64,000 bases of DNA from Benincasa hispida (lineage: Eukaryota > Streptophyta > Magnoliopsida > Cucurbitales > Cucurbitaceae): assembly GCF_009727055.1 (NCBI RefSeq), contig NC_052349.1, positions 41,410,735 through 41,474,734 of the forward strand, read 5' to 3'. Below, one piece after another: positions 22,391 to 35,548 of this stretch (the first letter of the stretch is position 1; the number at the start of each line of letters is the position of its first letter). The translations under genes and the position numbers were made by a program. The notes below the pieces were generated by a model. It was not told where the DNA came from and did no database searches. It saw only the letters and a list, made by a program, of their open reading frames with translations.

Positions 22391-25300
22391 ATTGCTTTTT
22401 AATGATATTGTATTTCATTCTTATTGATTGGCCATCGATAATATATAGGTTGAATATTTAATTGAGAAATTGAATGTTTAATCAAATCGATATCATTAAA
22501 TTATTATTAATTTTTCATGCAAATAGTTAGGTTAATAGTGAAAGTTGTTGTTGACAAATCTTAATGCCTTGTTTCTTAACTTGATTTTATGAAATTAGTT
22601 AACAATTAAGTTGCATGAGAATAGGTTGTTTTTAGAGGAAGTAATCTTGAATTAAGTTTCTAGACTTAGGCTTAAAGTTTATACATGATTCTATGAATTG
22701 ACTAGAGTATACCTAATGAAGTAATAATGGATTCAATACCCTAGAACACTTTTGATCTTGGATTTTCAATACACTTCTATTGCTTTCTTTTATTGCTTTA
22801 TAAAATTACAAACTCAACTTGATTTCGATCTCTTAGTTAAAATTGACACAATTTTTAGATAGCTAAACAATAATTTTTAATTTGATCCTAGAGGACAATA
22901 CTTGGCTTTACAAGTCATTTCAATATTATAACTTGACCACTACATTTGCGTGCAACACTAAAATATTCACATCAGTACACCAAGCAATTCCTACGTTGAA
23001 AAATAGCTCTGAACCATGAGAATGGCAAATACGAACGAATAGTCAAAATTCCAGAATTTGGATTTTGATGCGGGTGCATCGACACAATTTCTACAAAATA
23101 GTAAAAATTCTCTACAAAAGCTCATAAAATCATCTAAAACCAGTAAAAAAAAAACCAACTTTAACTAATAAAAGGATCTTCTCATGACTAAGTTATTTAT
23201 GTAAGACCACATATTAGGGTAAAACACATGTAAATGACTATTTTCACTAAGTAAGAGTGTCAAAATATCACCCAAAAAATGCATTTCATGCTACGTATCA
23301 CCTAGGTTTGGTGATGCATCATTTGATTAACTCTTGCAGTCATCCATCTACGGTTGACAATTTGAGCATTAAATTCTCAATACATTCCCATAGTATTCGA
23401 TGGTGTATGTAGATGTGTTTTCTCCAACAAATTTGTGGTGTTCTCGTTTCTATTTGCAGGTGGTAACTAGAAAGGAGTTGTGGGTATATATCTGCAAAGT
23501 TAATTAAGTAATATATTTTCAAATCCTATGAAATTCTGCCAAATTCGAGTATTATAGTCAGGAAAGATTTTTTAGTAAAAACAGAATTTTAAATTCATTC
23601 CTACAATAAATTTCGAGTCTTTGAGTTTTAGCATAAGTGGATGAAATAAGTAATTGTTTGTCTTTTTATCTTACATTTGAATTTATATTTTTTTACTCTC
23701 CTACATTAGAATTTAAATTGGATGTTTTCATGACGTACATCTATGTGCGTTTCTGTATATATCTAAAAACACCGATTTTTGTAATATATATATATATAGT
23801 TTACATTAATTATTTGTATATAAGCAATGGAATTCATTCATATGGATAAAAATGCTAATTGATGTGTTTCTATCTATCTCGTGGATTTCTATTTTTTACT
23901 TTACTGCACTTTCACATATAAGGTGGCAGAGTTTTGTATATACTTCGAAACACCAACATTTGTTGATTGTAGTATCAACCTACTCGTTTATATGTATATA
24001 AACATGCCTCCGATATGAATAGATCGAAAAGTTAGCAACTTTTTTTTTTATTATTGCTATTTTTCTTTACTTTTTAGTAAGATTATTTTATATTTGGTGT
24101 CCTTAAAATAAGGATTTATTTTATTTAATAGGTCTCCTCAACTATAAGGATTTAGATAATTGGGGAAAAAAACATATGAGTTGGTTGCAAATAATAAAAA
24201 TCCTATTAAAATTTAGATTTAGGCTTTTTTGCAACAAAGTTTTGTTTTATGTATCTTTTTAATTGTAATGATCTAAAACTATTTATTTTCATGGACGATC
24301 TAAACTATTTGAAAATCTTAATTGTTTAGTGATTACTACTTTTATAACTATCATTTTTCTAATTTGTAATCCATACTAAAATAATATACATCCTACATCT
24401 ACCCACAAATTGTTGTACTCCAAATACAGATTATTTTAATCCACAAACTATTATTCAATGTTCCATAGCCCCTTAGATTTCACAAATCATTTAAAAATTA
24501 ATACTATTATCAAGCACTTATGAATAACAATTTAATATGAATTAATCTATTTTCAAATTTATAATAATTCATTTAAAAATTAATACTATTATCAAGCACT
24601 TATGAATAACAATTTAATATGAATTAATCTATTTTCAAATTTATAATAATTTAGTTTCTTAACAGTTTAGCCCTTATTAAAATCTCATCAAAATTAAGTA
24701 TCAATTTTTATTTTTATTTTGCAACAACAAATTTTGTTCCTGATAATGTTCATTAAAGTGTAAGAAATTTTATCAAATTTTAGTTATACCCAAGATGAAT
24801 TAGTAATACTATCAATAATATGGTGAAATGGAGGTCATTTGTCATTACGTGTGACTATCTCCACCACATAAAGAAAAAGGGCAATTTAGTGAATAAATAC
24901 TAAAAAAAAAATAGGTTTTCTACATATGTATTGTCCAAACTAATGATTTGCATCCTTTGCTGAAACTTTATAGAAGTAAAAATATGAAAAAAAAAAAAAA
25001 TGTATGCATGTTCTATGGTTAAATAATCTAATTCATAGAAGAAGCACTGTATTTGCTCACCAAACATGAGGTGAATGTAACTCAACTGACATGAACTACT
25101 ACTATTAGTCTCGAGGTCTAAAGTTTGATCCTCCATCCAGTAAGAAAAAAAATTAAATAAGTAAAATTATGGTCTAATGAATGTCACTAATTAAATATAT
25201 ACCCTCCTCTTTAATTATATACCCTCCTCTTGGTTCATTCATCTGATGGAATTATTATCATTTATAAGTCACAGTTTAGCCAGTCCAAGTACTTAAAAGA

Positions 25301-25822
25301 GTACAAATATATTGTATGGACTACCACTTTCACCAAACACAAAAATTCTTCAAAGGCACTTACTTGGAAGTAATTCTAATCACATTGAAATACTTCGATC
25401 AAATCTTTTGCTTCGTATTAGTGGCAGTTCATATAGTGAACCGTAACTTGATCCTCTTCAATTTAACAATCAGTTGGCAGTCTAAATAATAATATTAAAA
25501 ACAACGCACAGTCGAAATCGAATAAACGAATCGGTAAAAATAATATAGCTAAGTATTCAAACAATAATACATGATCAATGGGCAATCTTAAGATTGCTTT
25601 CTAAACCAACAAATAGGCACTATTAATATCAATGATGCTACAACGAATAGAAGTTTTGAATACTCTCCTGCAACTGCAATTGCAGACTGGATTCAGGAGC
25701 TTCTAAACCGATTTACAATGATACATATAGTCAAGACACAAAGTGAACACACTGGTAATATTTTGATACTACCCACAGACTTGGTCATTTGTTTGTGAAA
25801 AGCAGAAAGACAGAGGAAGGAT
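22391..25822. other. AT-rich intergenic region
   Basis: No gene can be supported. 22740-22960 ('cctagaggacaatacttggctttacaag' texture) may be an old gypsy remnant. There is a (TA) run at 23786-23801, the exact 82-bp tandem duplication at 24488-24651, and a short duplicated 'atataccctcctctt' at 25196-25232. This region is the 3' flank of ICME. Confidence 0.5.
24488..24651. repeat. exact tandem duplication, 82-bp period
   Basis: Two copies of a unit beginning catttaaaaattaatac follow one another, with starts at 24488 and 24570, and no difference that I can see. Perfect identity in non-coding AT-rich DNA implies a recent event or an assembly slip. Confidence 0.85.
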
Positions 25823-28800
25823 TCAGAAAGGGCTAACCATTCGTGCCAATCTAATCAGAATCTCTGGAACAAGGCGTGGTTTTGGCGGTGCCATAGAATC
25901 CTTGGCAAGAGCTTCTTCATCACCAGCATGTAATATGGCAACTATTTGATCAAAAAGTTCATAATTGCCTCCCCGAAAAGGATCCTGTAAAAGGTAATCA
26001 AGAAGTTTCACAAAATGACTTTGTAGAAGGATGCAAGCAGGAATCTCTCATCTTCCCAAGTACAACATGAAACGAAGGTAACAATTATCTTTTTTGTCTG
26101 CTTGAAACATAATGGTTAAGTTGCCCCTCCTTTTATAAGGGTATTTATATAAGGTATATATACTTTTGGTTAAATATGTCAAGTCAGTCACGAGTTTGTT
26201 AAAAAAACTTGTGAAATATAAAAACAGACAGAAAAAGATGAACCACATTTTGTACACCTCTTCTTAAATCTTGTGATAGAATAATGCATTGAATCCTGGC
26301 TGATCTTCCTCCATAGCATAAATATGGTAGATAAATTTTAGAGAAAATGCCCATTTAGCCCTTTATATATATATATATATATATATATGAGAACATATTA
26401 TTTTTATTTTTTTTTCCCCTCAAAGAAGTTTGTGTGTGCGTGCACATGAGTCGCTCATGTAGGAGGGTTATAATGTACAGAATGAGAATAACAAAATGAC
26501 AATATCAGAAGCTACAATAGAGCCTTGAGGTTAGCTTACTTGAAGGAACAAATCTGTATGAGTTTTTCCCTCATAGAGAAATAGGTCAGCTTGTCCCCCT
26601 GCTTTCCGAAGTGTCTCCCCAAAAGTTTCACTGAAATTTTGAAATTAGCATTTGAAAGTAAAGAGGACATAGAACTTATTCATCCGACCATGAGAATATG
26701 ATTCTGTTTTTTGATGGCCAAGTGATGCTTGAAGTCGTGAACAGCATATGTAGGGCATAATTGGATTTCTTTTATTTTTACTGGTTTCATAAATATGCAT
26801 AATTTATATACTAGTCTGAGAGCAGGAGTTGATTAGCAAGCGTCCATTATAAGATTTCAGAAAAACTATGAAATCTTAATAAATAGAAGACCAAGCATGC
26901 TTTTTTCAATTCCCGTTCCAAGTATATATTTTACACCACTAAAAATACTTTTTTTCACATCTTCACCAATTTATACAAAATTAAAGGTTGAAATGGAATT
27001 CAATAAGAGAAACGCACTAACCTGGCATCTGATGGAATGGAATAATCACCAGTGCCATGGAAAAGAACAAAAGGAGGTAAACTGGATACAACATCACTAA
27101 CACTAGGATCTTGGATTCTTATTTCTGGGGAAAATTTGGACAAAGATTCTTCACCTTCCATTATGCTACAGAGAAACAAAATAGCTCAAATTGAAAAAGA
27201 ATACGTTGACATAAATTAGTCAGTTAATGAAGAGAAAATAGACCATTAGAACCTACCTCAAAAAGACGGAACGATATAGACCCCGACTATCGAAGTGATC
27301 AACTAGTTTCAACAAGTTATACCTGTTCACAGAGTTCACAGAGTTCAGAGTTCACAGAGTACAGGGTCCTCATCCATGAACCAAACAAGAAGGAAAATTG
27401 CACAGTAATCAATTACTGGGACTATATAAAGTGATGAAATAAAATATGAAAGAAAAATGGCCAATTAAAGATGTTTCTACTACTTTCCAGCAAGTGTACA
27501 TTTTGACTAATGAACTGTTGTGAAATTAAGTCCTAAAACACAGGATTCAACTTTTGAAATCTATAGAATGCACGGCGTTCCCCTTGTCCCCTCATATAGA
27601 TAATAAAGAATTTGAGAGGAGTTGCAAGATAGATAAACCCTTGTCACCAAAAAGGATCAACCAACTGGAAACCTTTCAGTTTTCCATAAGGTCCCTTAAG
27701 CTATACTCTGAAAGGAAAGTAAAAAATTACCCAGCAAGTCCAGAAAACATAGGGACGTATATGGCTTAAATTCTTCTCATTCTGCTCTATTCTATCTGGC
27801 ACCTCTTAAGCACAAGAATAAAACAAAAAAGTACTTCATCTCAGTGGTCTTTTGAAAAGAAGGGAAAATTCAAGATTGGCGGCAAAGCATGCTATTTTCA
27901 ATTGTAAACAAATCAAAGAGGCTTGGAATTATTAATCGTATAATTTCATGGGAATCCCTTAAATGCCATAAGAATGATGCAATTATTGAAAATTACCCTC
28001 CAGATAAACCAAAATACGCTTTTATTTGGGAGACACTCCAATCTACACTCTCTCCTTTTCTGGCTTCTTTGATTGCTTGCTCCAAGAGGGCACAAACCGA
28101 AATATGTGCACCAGCTGATTGTCCCATCAGAAAGATTCTATTCAGATGGGGCAAAATAAAATAATAAGATAGTGAGCATATGATGAAGGATGAAAGAAAT
28201 GAAGAAATTATTCAGTCACCTATCAGGATCTCCTCCGTAGTCTGCTATATTCTTGCATACAAATGAAATCCCTTGAGAAACATCTTTCACCATGTCACTG
28301 ATTGTACCCTGAGGGAAGTTTCTGCAAAGTAGAGAGTTATGAGATTAAGATAGAAAACTAAGACACGGATATAAAAAGAACATGTTTATTAAAATATGCA
28401 TTTTTCAAGAAACTAATATTTCTCTGCCAGAGAGAAATTTGAAGTTTCCTTGTGCATTTATAAAAACGAGTTTGTTATATTTAACTCGCAAAATTTATTG
28501 TCGGCTGATTATGCTTAACAATTGTTTGACACATATCTAAGAAGTTTCAAACATATATTAACTTTGAACAACTAGATTTGTCAGATGTCTATCGTACTAA
28601 TAAATAGAACCCATGTCCAACAAGTGTCAGAGAAATTGTCCAACATGTTGGGCACAGATACATCACCCAAACTAAAGGTCTAAGCTTCTTAGATCGACAC
28701 GTGCCATTCAGACATGTTTCTTGCACCCATCATTCTTCATTCAAATAAGTCTAACAGAGAACCATAAAACCAGCAGACTCCTCCCTGCCCCCGCAGAAGA

Positions 28801-31750
28801 AAATAATATTAACAATAATGAAGAAAAGAAGAGGGAGAAGAGTTATAAAGTTCCTTGTAGTAATGCTTGAACATGATGCACTACCTATAGTCAATTGAGG
28901 CTACAATAATGTCTCTCTCTGCCAGCTGCAGTCCTAAAAGTGCTCCCCATGCTTTATTCCTAAATCATTAACAAACATTAATATTGTATTGCCAGATTGG
29001 GAAACAAACTCACCGGTGTACAGAAAAGATTAAAGAATAATATCATGGAGTGTATTTTAGTAATAAAATTTTATAGCTTAGAAGACGAGTATTTTTAGGA
29101 GCTGAATGAAATGAAACCAATGCCAAGATTCATTTCAGGATGGACATGCAAAATCATCTACACTTACCCAATAATCCAAGCTCCACCGCTAACAAATATC
29201 ACTACTGTTTTTTTTTTATCAGTATTTGTAGGTAGATACAAATCCAAGCTGAAACATCACCAAAAAAAAAAAAAAGTCATGAATTAGATAATGGTCAACG
29301 TAGAAAGAAACAAATATAACAATAACCTGTCCTAGAACACATACCTATTTCTTGGTTGATTTCCGAAAATAATATCCCTCCGAACCTGACTTGAGAAGTA
29401 ATAATCATACATAACTGTCGTAAACAAAAGCTAATCAGATATGCCAATTTATCCAGTACAATCAAATGTTTCCAATAATAATATTTCAGCAAAATTTCTG
29501 TAAGTCAAGATGGCAACATTAATATGAGGGCATTATATTTTCTTTCTTTAGACTGTAACTAAAATGTTCAAATCAAGGCCAAAATTGCATCGCATATGCC
29601 AAATCAATGAATTTATTATAAGTGGAATGCATGCATACTTAAGTTTCAAATAGCTGATAGCTACACATGTATCTCCCTTTATCCCCCTTCCTTCCCCCAC
29701 ATCCTTCATTTTTTTTCTTTTATTTTATTATTTATTTATTACTCTCTAATTCTTTTAGTCATTTTCTAAATTCTGTCATGTAATAATGGAACGAAGATGA
29801 CCTAATATCCATAGATAGAAGTGTAAAACAAAACAAAAAATAAACAATAACAATAACACAAAAAAAAAAAAAGGATACTTCACAGCTAATATAAACAACT
29901 ACTAACTTTTTGGTTTTCATTTTTTTGCCTCAAAAGTCAAAACTTTCATTGATATTTCTGAAAACTCAAGAGTTAGTATTTTCATATAGATTGATGAATT
30001 CACTGACCAATTTGTTGTACACGTGATATCCAGCCAGAGAGCTGCGATGATCATCAGAATACTGTCCAAGTTTAAAGTGATTTCCATATAGTGGACTATA
30101 ACTTACTCATTAAAGACCAAGCGTATCTATCCTTGCACCCGAGTTAAAATATTTATCTTTACCAAAAACTGAGTGAATCAATAATATTTGGGACAAAACA
30201 AAGTGTATTCAAAACAAAGGGTATTCATCCATTAATCACCTAAGAGGCAGAGACATTGTTTTGAGTAAAGTACTGATGTTAGAAATATGATTGTATAGCC
30301 TATCATCTGTTATGGCTTGGCCCTAGAAAACTATTGGTGCATGGACTCCCTTCGCTTAACAGAGAACAGAGAATTATTAAATGATCTACTTGTGCAGCTA
30401 CCAGTTGAGTGTTCGTTTCCATCATTCTTTTTAATTTCTAAACACAATTGAGGCATGTAAAGGATACGTACATTAGAACACAAACCTTTCATTTCCCATT
30501 GAAAATTCATGGATAAGCAAAAATAAAGAACAAGGGATGTCATGAACCTAACCACCATGAGATTGATCTAGTCATGGAAGGGCTAAGGACTCTGAAGTAA
30601 ACCTAGACACCCTTTCTTTACAAAAATATTTACATACTACAAGCTTCATTAAGCTAAATATCATAAAACTTGGCTATTGGTCGAGTGATATTCCTCAAAG
30701 TACAAAAATGATAGCCCATAAGGACGGGATTGATAAATAGGAAGTGCTATTAAGAAGTTAGTGAGGAAAGCACGTGAGACAGACAGTATGGCCTTCACCG
30801 ATTTTATAGACTACGAATGAAAGGATATGACTAATTTGAGCAGAGGTTTCTATTAGTGCTTCAATTTGGGCCATAAAACCTCTACCCCAGATTTTATATT
30901 AAAGGCAACCAAATTGCAAGAAGAATTTACAGGACAAAAAGAACTGTTCAAAGCAAAAGGCACTTATGCAATAAGTTATATGAACAAATACCTTGAAGAA
31001 AACCGGGCATGAGAAGAATGGCATACACTGCAAGTGCAGTTAATTTTACGACCCACCGGTACCCTACCCTGAACAAAAAGAAGGGATCATGATACAGAGA
31101 AAGAGAGAAAGAGTCCACTGAACAAGCAAAACTAATATTCATTACGTAAAGATTCCATGATTAATTAGAACTTTAACTGATCCTCCTGTTCAAACAAACG
31201 AAATTAATAAAATAAGAGATTCCAAATTAAAGTGATCCCTAGGAGCAGAAAAGCATGAAACTATAAGCTATGAACTACAAATCCTTTCAATTATAGGAAG
31301 AAACTTTGAACATCGTGTTAGGTATTAAAAAAACCAGCTGCGAACTCTAAATACACGAAGAACTCGCCGCAAATTCAGGAGATAATCCAACTCACTCTCC
31401 CGTTCACCACTCAACCAGAACATTCAGGCTTCCAAATAATCGACAAAAGAGAGACAAAGAGAATCCATTTCATATTACCCAAGAGATCGAAGGAGAGTGA
31501 AGCTCAACCGAGTAATAAGAAGAGTTTCCGCAGCTGCATGGCCAAAATCTCGACTGAAAGACTGCTGACGCCGCGGCACTTGGGGCTTCCCGGCACCGAG
31601 ACGGCGGCGCAACTGGTGGTGAATAATCCCAATCGGATAAGTCAACATCCTCGAAAGCAGAGGCCGAGTTTCCGCGGAATCCTCATCAAAACGAATCCCC
31701 TGGCCGGAAAACTTCACGACAGGGCGGAGCCGGTCAGCCGGAGCCGCCAT
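25823..31750 (-). CDS. ICME: isoprenylcysteine alpha-carbonyl methylesterase (ICME), 11 exons, 426 aa
   Basis: Exons in coding order: 31479-31750, 30992-31068, 29345-29414, 29168-29248, 28885-28959, 28220-28321, 27997-28137, 27257-27322, 27022-27165, 26540-26630, 25823-25984. All introns are GT-AG and the frame is continuous from ATG to TGA. The product is an alpha/beta hydrolase of the carboxylesterase/BD-FAE fold. It has [17 protein letters not shown] at residues 65-81, a hydrophobic membrane segment at about 99-116, an SGGAW oxyanion-hole motif (160-164), and the nucleophile elbow GQSAG with Ser233. Asp335 (HGTGDYS) and His367 (GKTHTD) complete the triad. Known ICMEs hydrolyse the methyl ester of prenylcysteine at endomembranes, reversing ICMT. 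The length matches the Arabidopsis protein (about 427 aa). No disabling change is seen, so the gene is probably functional. Confidence 0.93.
26364..26388. repeat. (TA)n microsatellite in ICME intron 10
   Basis: 25 bp of alternating TA inside the intron between exons 10 and 11; a likely length-variable marker. Confidence 0.9.
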
Positions 31751-31973
31751 CGACGGCCGGAGAAGAGGAGAAACGAAGGGATCGAAGGCGATGTACAGGG
31801 CAAACCGGTACCGGAAAATTTGAGATTCAGATTTGAAATTTGAAAGCGCTTTTCAGATCAATGTGTCTGATTTTGGTTAAAAATGGAACAGATTGGAAAA
31901 AGCTGTCCGATTGGCGTATAACAAATAAATAAATAATGGGAAATTTTGGAATGTTTCAAAATTCCAAAAACAT

Positions 31974-31996
31974 TGCCACGTGTTGCTTACGTGGCA
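31974..31996. promoter_or_regulatory. palindromic ABRE/G-box pair upstream of ICME
   Basis: Perfect 8-bp arms TGCCACGT and ACGTGGCA are separated by 7 bp, 224-246 bp upstream of the ICME start codon. The left arm includes a CACGTG G-box (31977-31982). Read on the gene's strand the pair gives GCCACGTA and ACACGTGGC, the latter a full ABRE core. bZIP (ABF/ABI5-type) factors bind such sites. Prenylation and its methylation step are known to modulate ABA responses, so ABA control is plausible but unproven. An AT-rich TATA-like stretch (31923-31937) lies between the motif and the ATG. Confidence 0.6.
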
Positions 31997-32465
31997 TACC
32001 GAATAACGATCTCTTTGTCAGATAAAGACTCCCATTTGATGAGTCCCTTCAAAGTTTCAAACTTCATTTATTTCTTTTTTGTTTTTTTCCCTTTAATTTA
32101 CCACTTTCATATTGCTTCTAGACTATTTGCTATGAATTGGATTATTATCACTTTTGTTCATTAATACTTATGTCTAACTATTTATTTACTCCTATTTTTA
32201 CTCCTATTCTATTTTAAATCATATAGGTGTATTAGCATATAGAATTAAATTGAATTAAGTCGATAACAATCATCGGTAGGTAATAATTATCTATGTTGAT
32301 AATAATTATATGTGTTTAGATTGTAGAGTTGAACTAAATTGATATAATTGTCTATGTTTTGAGTGTAAGATTAAGTTGAATTAGTTTAAGAAGTATGTGT
32401 CTGAGCTGCATAATTGATTTGTATTGAGTTGTGGATATTTAGTGTAGTTTTTTTAACCTAAAAAA
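31997..32465. other. ICME 5' intergenic flank
   Basis: AT-rich sequence with no gene or recognisable element, ending at the LTR of copia C. The ORF at 31946-32164 has no protein-like composition. Confidence 0.5.
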
Positions 32466-32953
32466 TGATAGCGGATAATAATATATTAATCTAGATTAAT
32501 CAACCAAATTCAGACAATATAAATTACCCAACAATCTCACATCAATTTCGAATTCCAAATTATGCGGAATAAACAATTTGTAACCCGACAACTTAAAATA
32601 ATAGATAAACCAACCTAAACTTTCAAGCAATAAGAACGATAATAAATCAAGTTTAAGGGAAGAGAAATGACACCCGATTTATATTGGTCACCCAATATGG
32701 ACTACATCGTTCTCTACTATCGATGTAAGTTCTACTAAAATAGTCAAAGAGAATAGTACAAGAGTTTACACACCAAAAAAATCGGCTCACTTATCATTTT
32801 TCTTCAAATTTTTGTGTTATATATAAAGTTCTTAACTGCCCAAATTTTCTCTATAATGATATCCCACCTTCGAAATAGCAAATCATATGATTGCTTATGG
32901 GTTAAGCAACAAAGCAAATGGACTTTGATTTTAGGCTCCATATTTTCTTAACA
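32466..32953 (-). repeat. 3' LTR of copia C (~488 bp)
   Basis: The inner edge is exact: minus-strand AAGTGGTGGAT (polypurine tract) is followed by TGTTAAGAAAATATGGAGCC. The outer edge is placed at tgatagcgg (sense ...CTATCA), the nearest TG/CA-compatible end. With no second LTR in the window this border is tentative. Confidence 0.6.
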
Positions 32954-33789
32954 ATCCACCACTTGGAGACCATACAAGCATCATGTCTCCCCTATAGTGG
33001 TAGCAACTCCTCTCTCTATTAATGGAGAAGTCCAACTGAAGTTGTGCACAACTTCAATTTATCAACAGGAACGCATTTGGTAAGCATATCTATTAGATTC
33101 TGACTTCTTGATATTTTTTCAAGTACTAGCATTCTGTCTTCCAAAATTGATTGAATAAAATGATACTTCACCTATATGTGTTTTGTTCTCAAATAAAACA
33201 TTGGATTCTTTGCTAAATGAATAGCACTCTGACTGTCACAATGCAATGTCCCCTTTCTTAATTTCAAGCCAAGTTCTTCTAAGAAGGACTAAAGCCATAT
33301 CATCTCCTTACTTACCTCAGTAATAGCAACATGCTCAGCTTCTGTAGTAAAAAAAAGCTACTATCTTCTACAGTCTAGAAATCTAACTAATAGCAGTATT
33401 ACCCAAAGTAAAAACATATCCGATAGTACTTTTTCTGTCATCTGTATCACTTGCCATATCTTCATCAACATAGCCCCTTAGTTTAAAATCTGACTTCTTA
33501 AAATGTAGAGCATAATCAGTTATTCCTCTAAAAAAATTATGAAAATCCACCTTACAGCCTCTCAGTGTTGCTTCCTGGAATTACTCATATATTTGCTAAC
33601 AACTCCCACTACATGTGCAATGTTTGGTCTTGTGCAAACCATGGCATAAATCAGGCTACCTATAGCTGAAGCATATGGTACTCTAGCAATGTGGTCTTTT
33701 TCCTACTCAATAGTGGGTGAGTGCTCCTTAGATAAATTAAAATGACAAGCTAAAGAAGTACTCACATGTTTTGCATTTTCCATGTGAAA

Positions 33790-33984
33790 TCAATTCAACA
33801 ATTTTTTCACATATTCTTCTTGTGACAGTGTCAATGTACCATCTTTTCTCTCGATCTTCATTTTCAAGATTTGTTTGGCAGCTTCCAAATCTTTCATATC
33901 AAATTCTTTAGATAAGCTAGTTTTTATCTTTAAAATTTTCTGTTTGTCTACACTTGCTATCAACATATCATTAATATATAGCAA
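33790..33984 (-). pseudogene. copia C reverse transcriptase fragment
   Basis: The frame includes MLYINDMLIAS, a mutated YVDDMLIA catalytic box in which the first catalytic Asp is Asn. It is followed by KEFDMKDLEAAKQILKMKI and TLTLSQEEYVKKLLN. This order is typical of TNT1-94-type copia RT. Flanking 33000-33790 (RNase H) and 34000-35200 (RT and linker) still match in broken frames. Confidence 0.8.
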
Positions 33985-35233
33985 TAAAATTATGTAAGAG
34001 TTACCCTAAGATCTTATGTAGCAACAATGATTTGCCCGACACCTCTGAAATCCATTATTGTTTATAAAGCTATCAAACTTCTTATACCACTGTCTGGGAG
34101 CCTGTTTGAGACCATATAGGCTCCTTAAAGTTTGCAAACCATTTTTCCTGCCCCTGTACTATGGATCCTTATGGTTGTACCACGTAAATTTTTTTCTCTA
34201 AATCACCATAAAGAAATTTTGTCTTTACATCCATCTATTCCAGGAACAGATTCTCTTCTGCCACTATCGATAATACAGGTCTAATAGTAGTTAGTTTAAC
34301 TACAAAAGAAAATATCTCATTAAAGTTAATACCTTCCTTCTATTGAAAGCCTTTGATTACAAGTCTTACTTGGTATCTTTTGCTGCCATCGGGTTCTTGC
34401 TTCATTTTGTAAACCCATTTATTCTAAAAAGCTTTCTTACCTCTTAGTAACCCAGTCAGTTGCCATGTTCGATTCGTCATAAGAGAATTTATCTCGTCTT
34501 TCATGGACAACTCCCACTTGACAGAATCTTTCAGTTGAACCGCTTCATCATAGCATTCAAGTTCACCTCTGTCAGTCAATAATATATAATTTAAAGAAGA
34601 AGAATACCTCTATGGTGGTCTAATTGTCCTACTAGACCTCCTAACTGTAGTAGGTGGTGTTCTTTGAATTTTATCAGGCTCAACAACTAGTTTCTCAGGT
34701 TCTAAAACTGGTTCCTTGGACTCTTGTACTGGTTCTTCAGGAGTAACTGTACTCTGATCTTTACTTTCTGTTGATCTGGTCTTAATCTAGGAAGACTTAT
34801 ATACTGAGTCTTTTCTTCTCTACTTTTATCTGTCTCAAAATCATTGTTGTTTTGTGCTAATACAAAACTTCCTCATTGAAGATCATATTTCTACTTCTAA
34901 GTATTTTTCTGTTTTGGTCATCCCAAAACTTATACCCCATATCAGCACTACCATATCCAATAAAATAATATTTTTTTGGATTTGACATCTAATTTACTCA
35001 TGTCTACAGCATCAATGTGAAAGTAAGACACACAACTAAAAACCTTTATATGAGAAAGGTTTACTTGTTTACCGCTTCAGACTTCTTCAGGCAACTTCAA
35101 TTCTAGAGATATGGTTGGACTCCTATTGATCAGATAGGTCGTCATGCTGATTGCCTCTGCCAAGAATGTCTTAGGCAATCCTTCATGTAATATCATGCTT
35201 CTGGCATGTTCATTCAATTTTATGTTCATTCTT

Positions 35234-35548
35234 TCAGCCACACCATTCTGTTGTGGTGTTTTCTGGAATGGTCTTTACCATCACAATTCCATTGTCTGCA
35301 CAATATTTTTTTAATTCTCCATCAACATATTCACCGTCATTGTCTGACCTCAAGTTCTTAACCTTCAGACCTATCTCATTCTCAACCATAGCCTTCCAAG
35401 TTTTGAAAATAGAAAAAAAAAAAAAAAAAAAAACAAAAAAAAAAGTCATATTTATGTTTGAGAAAATAAGACCAACATTTCTGCTTGAGTCATCAATGAA
35501 GGTCACATAATATCTAAAACCACCAAGAAAAGATACGCCCTCATACAT
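35234..35548 (-). pseudogene. copia C integrase fragment with homopolymer insertion
   Basis: Reads SFLGGFRYYVTFIDDSSR, then a phenylalanine-rich run, then FKTWKAMVENEIGLKVKNLR, SDNDGEYVDGEL and GIVMVKTIPENTT. The core catalytic Asp residues (FIDD; SDNDGE) are recognisable. The Phe run is read from A21 + C + A10 on the plus strand (35413-35444), which is foreign to the family at this place. Confidence 0.8.
35413..35444. repeat. A21-C-A10 homopolymer tract in copia C integrase
   Basis: Near-uninterrupted poly-A (plus strand) within otherwise integrase-like sequence. It could be a slippage expansion, an inserted poly-A tail, or a sequencing error. Confidence 0.8.

Noticed and set aside
30331..30558. 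Extra ICME exon in intron 2
   Set aside because: Exons 2 and 3 already join in frame and match the family without a gap; the ORF has no similarity to ICME.
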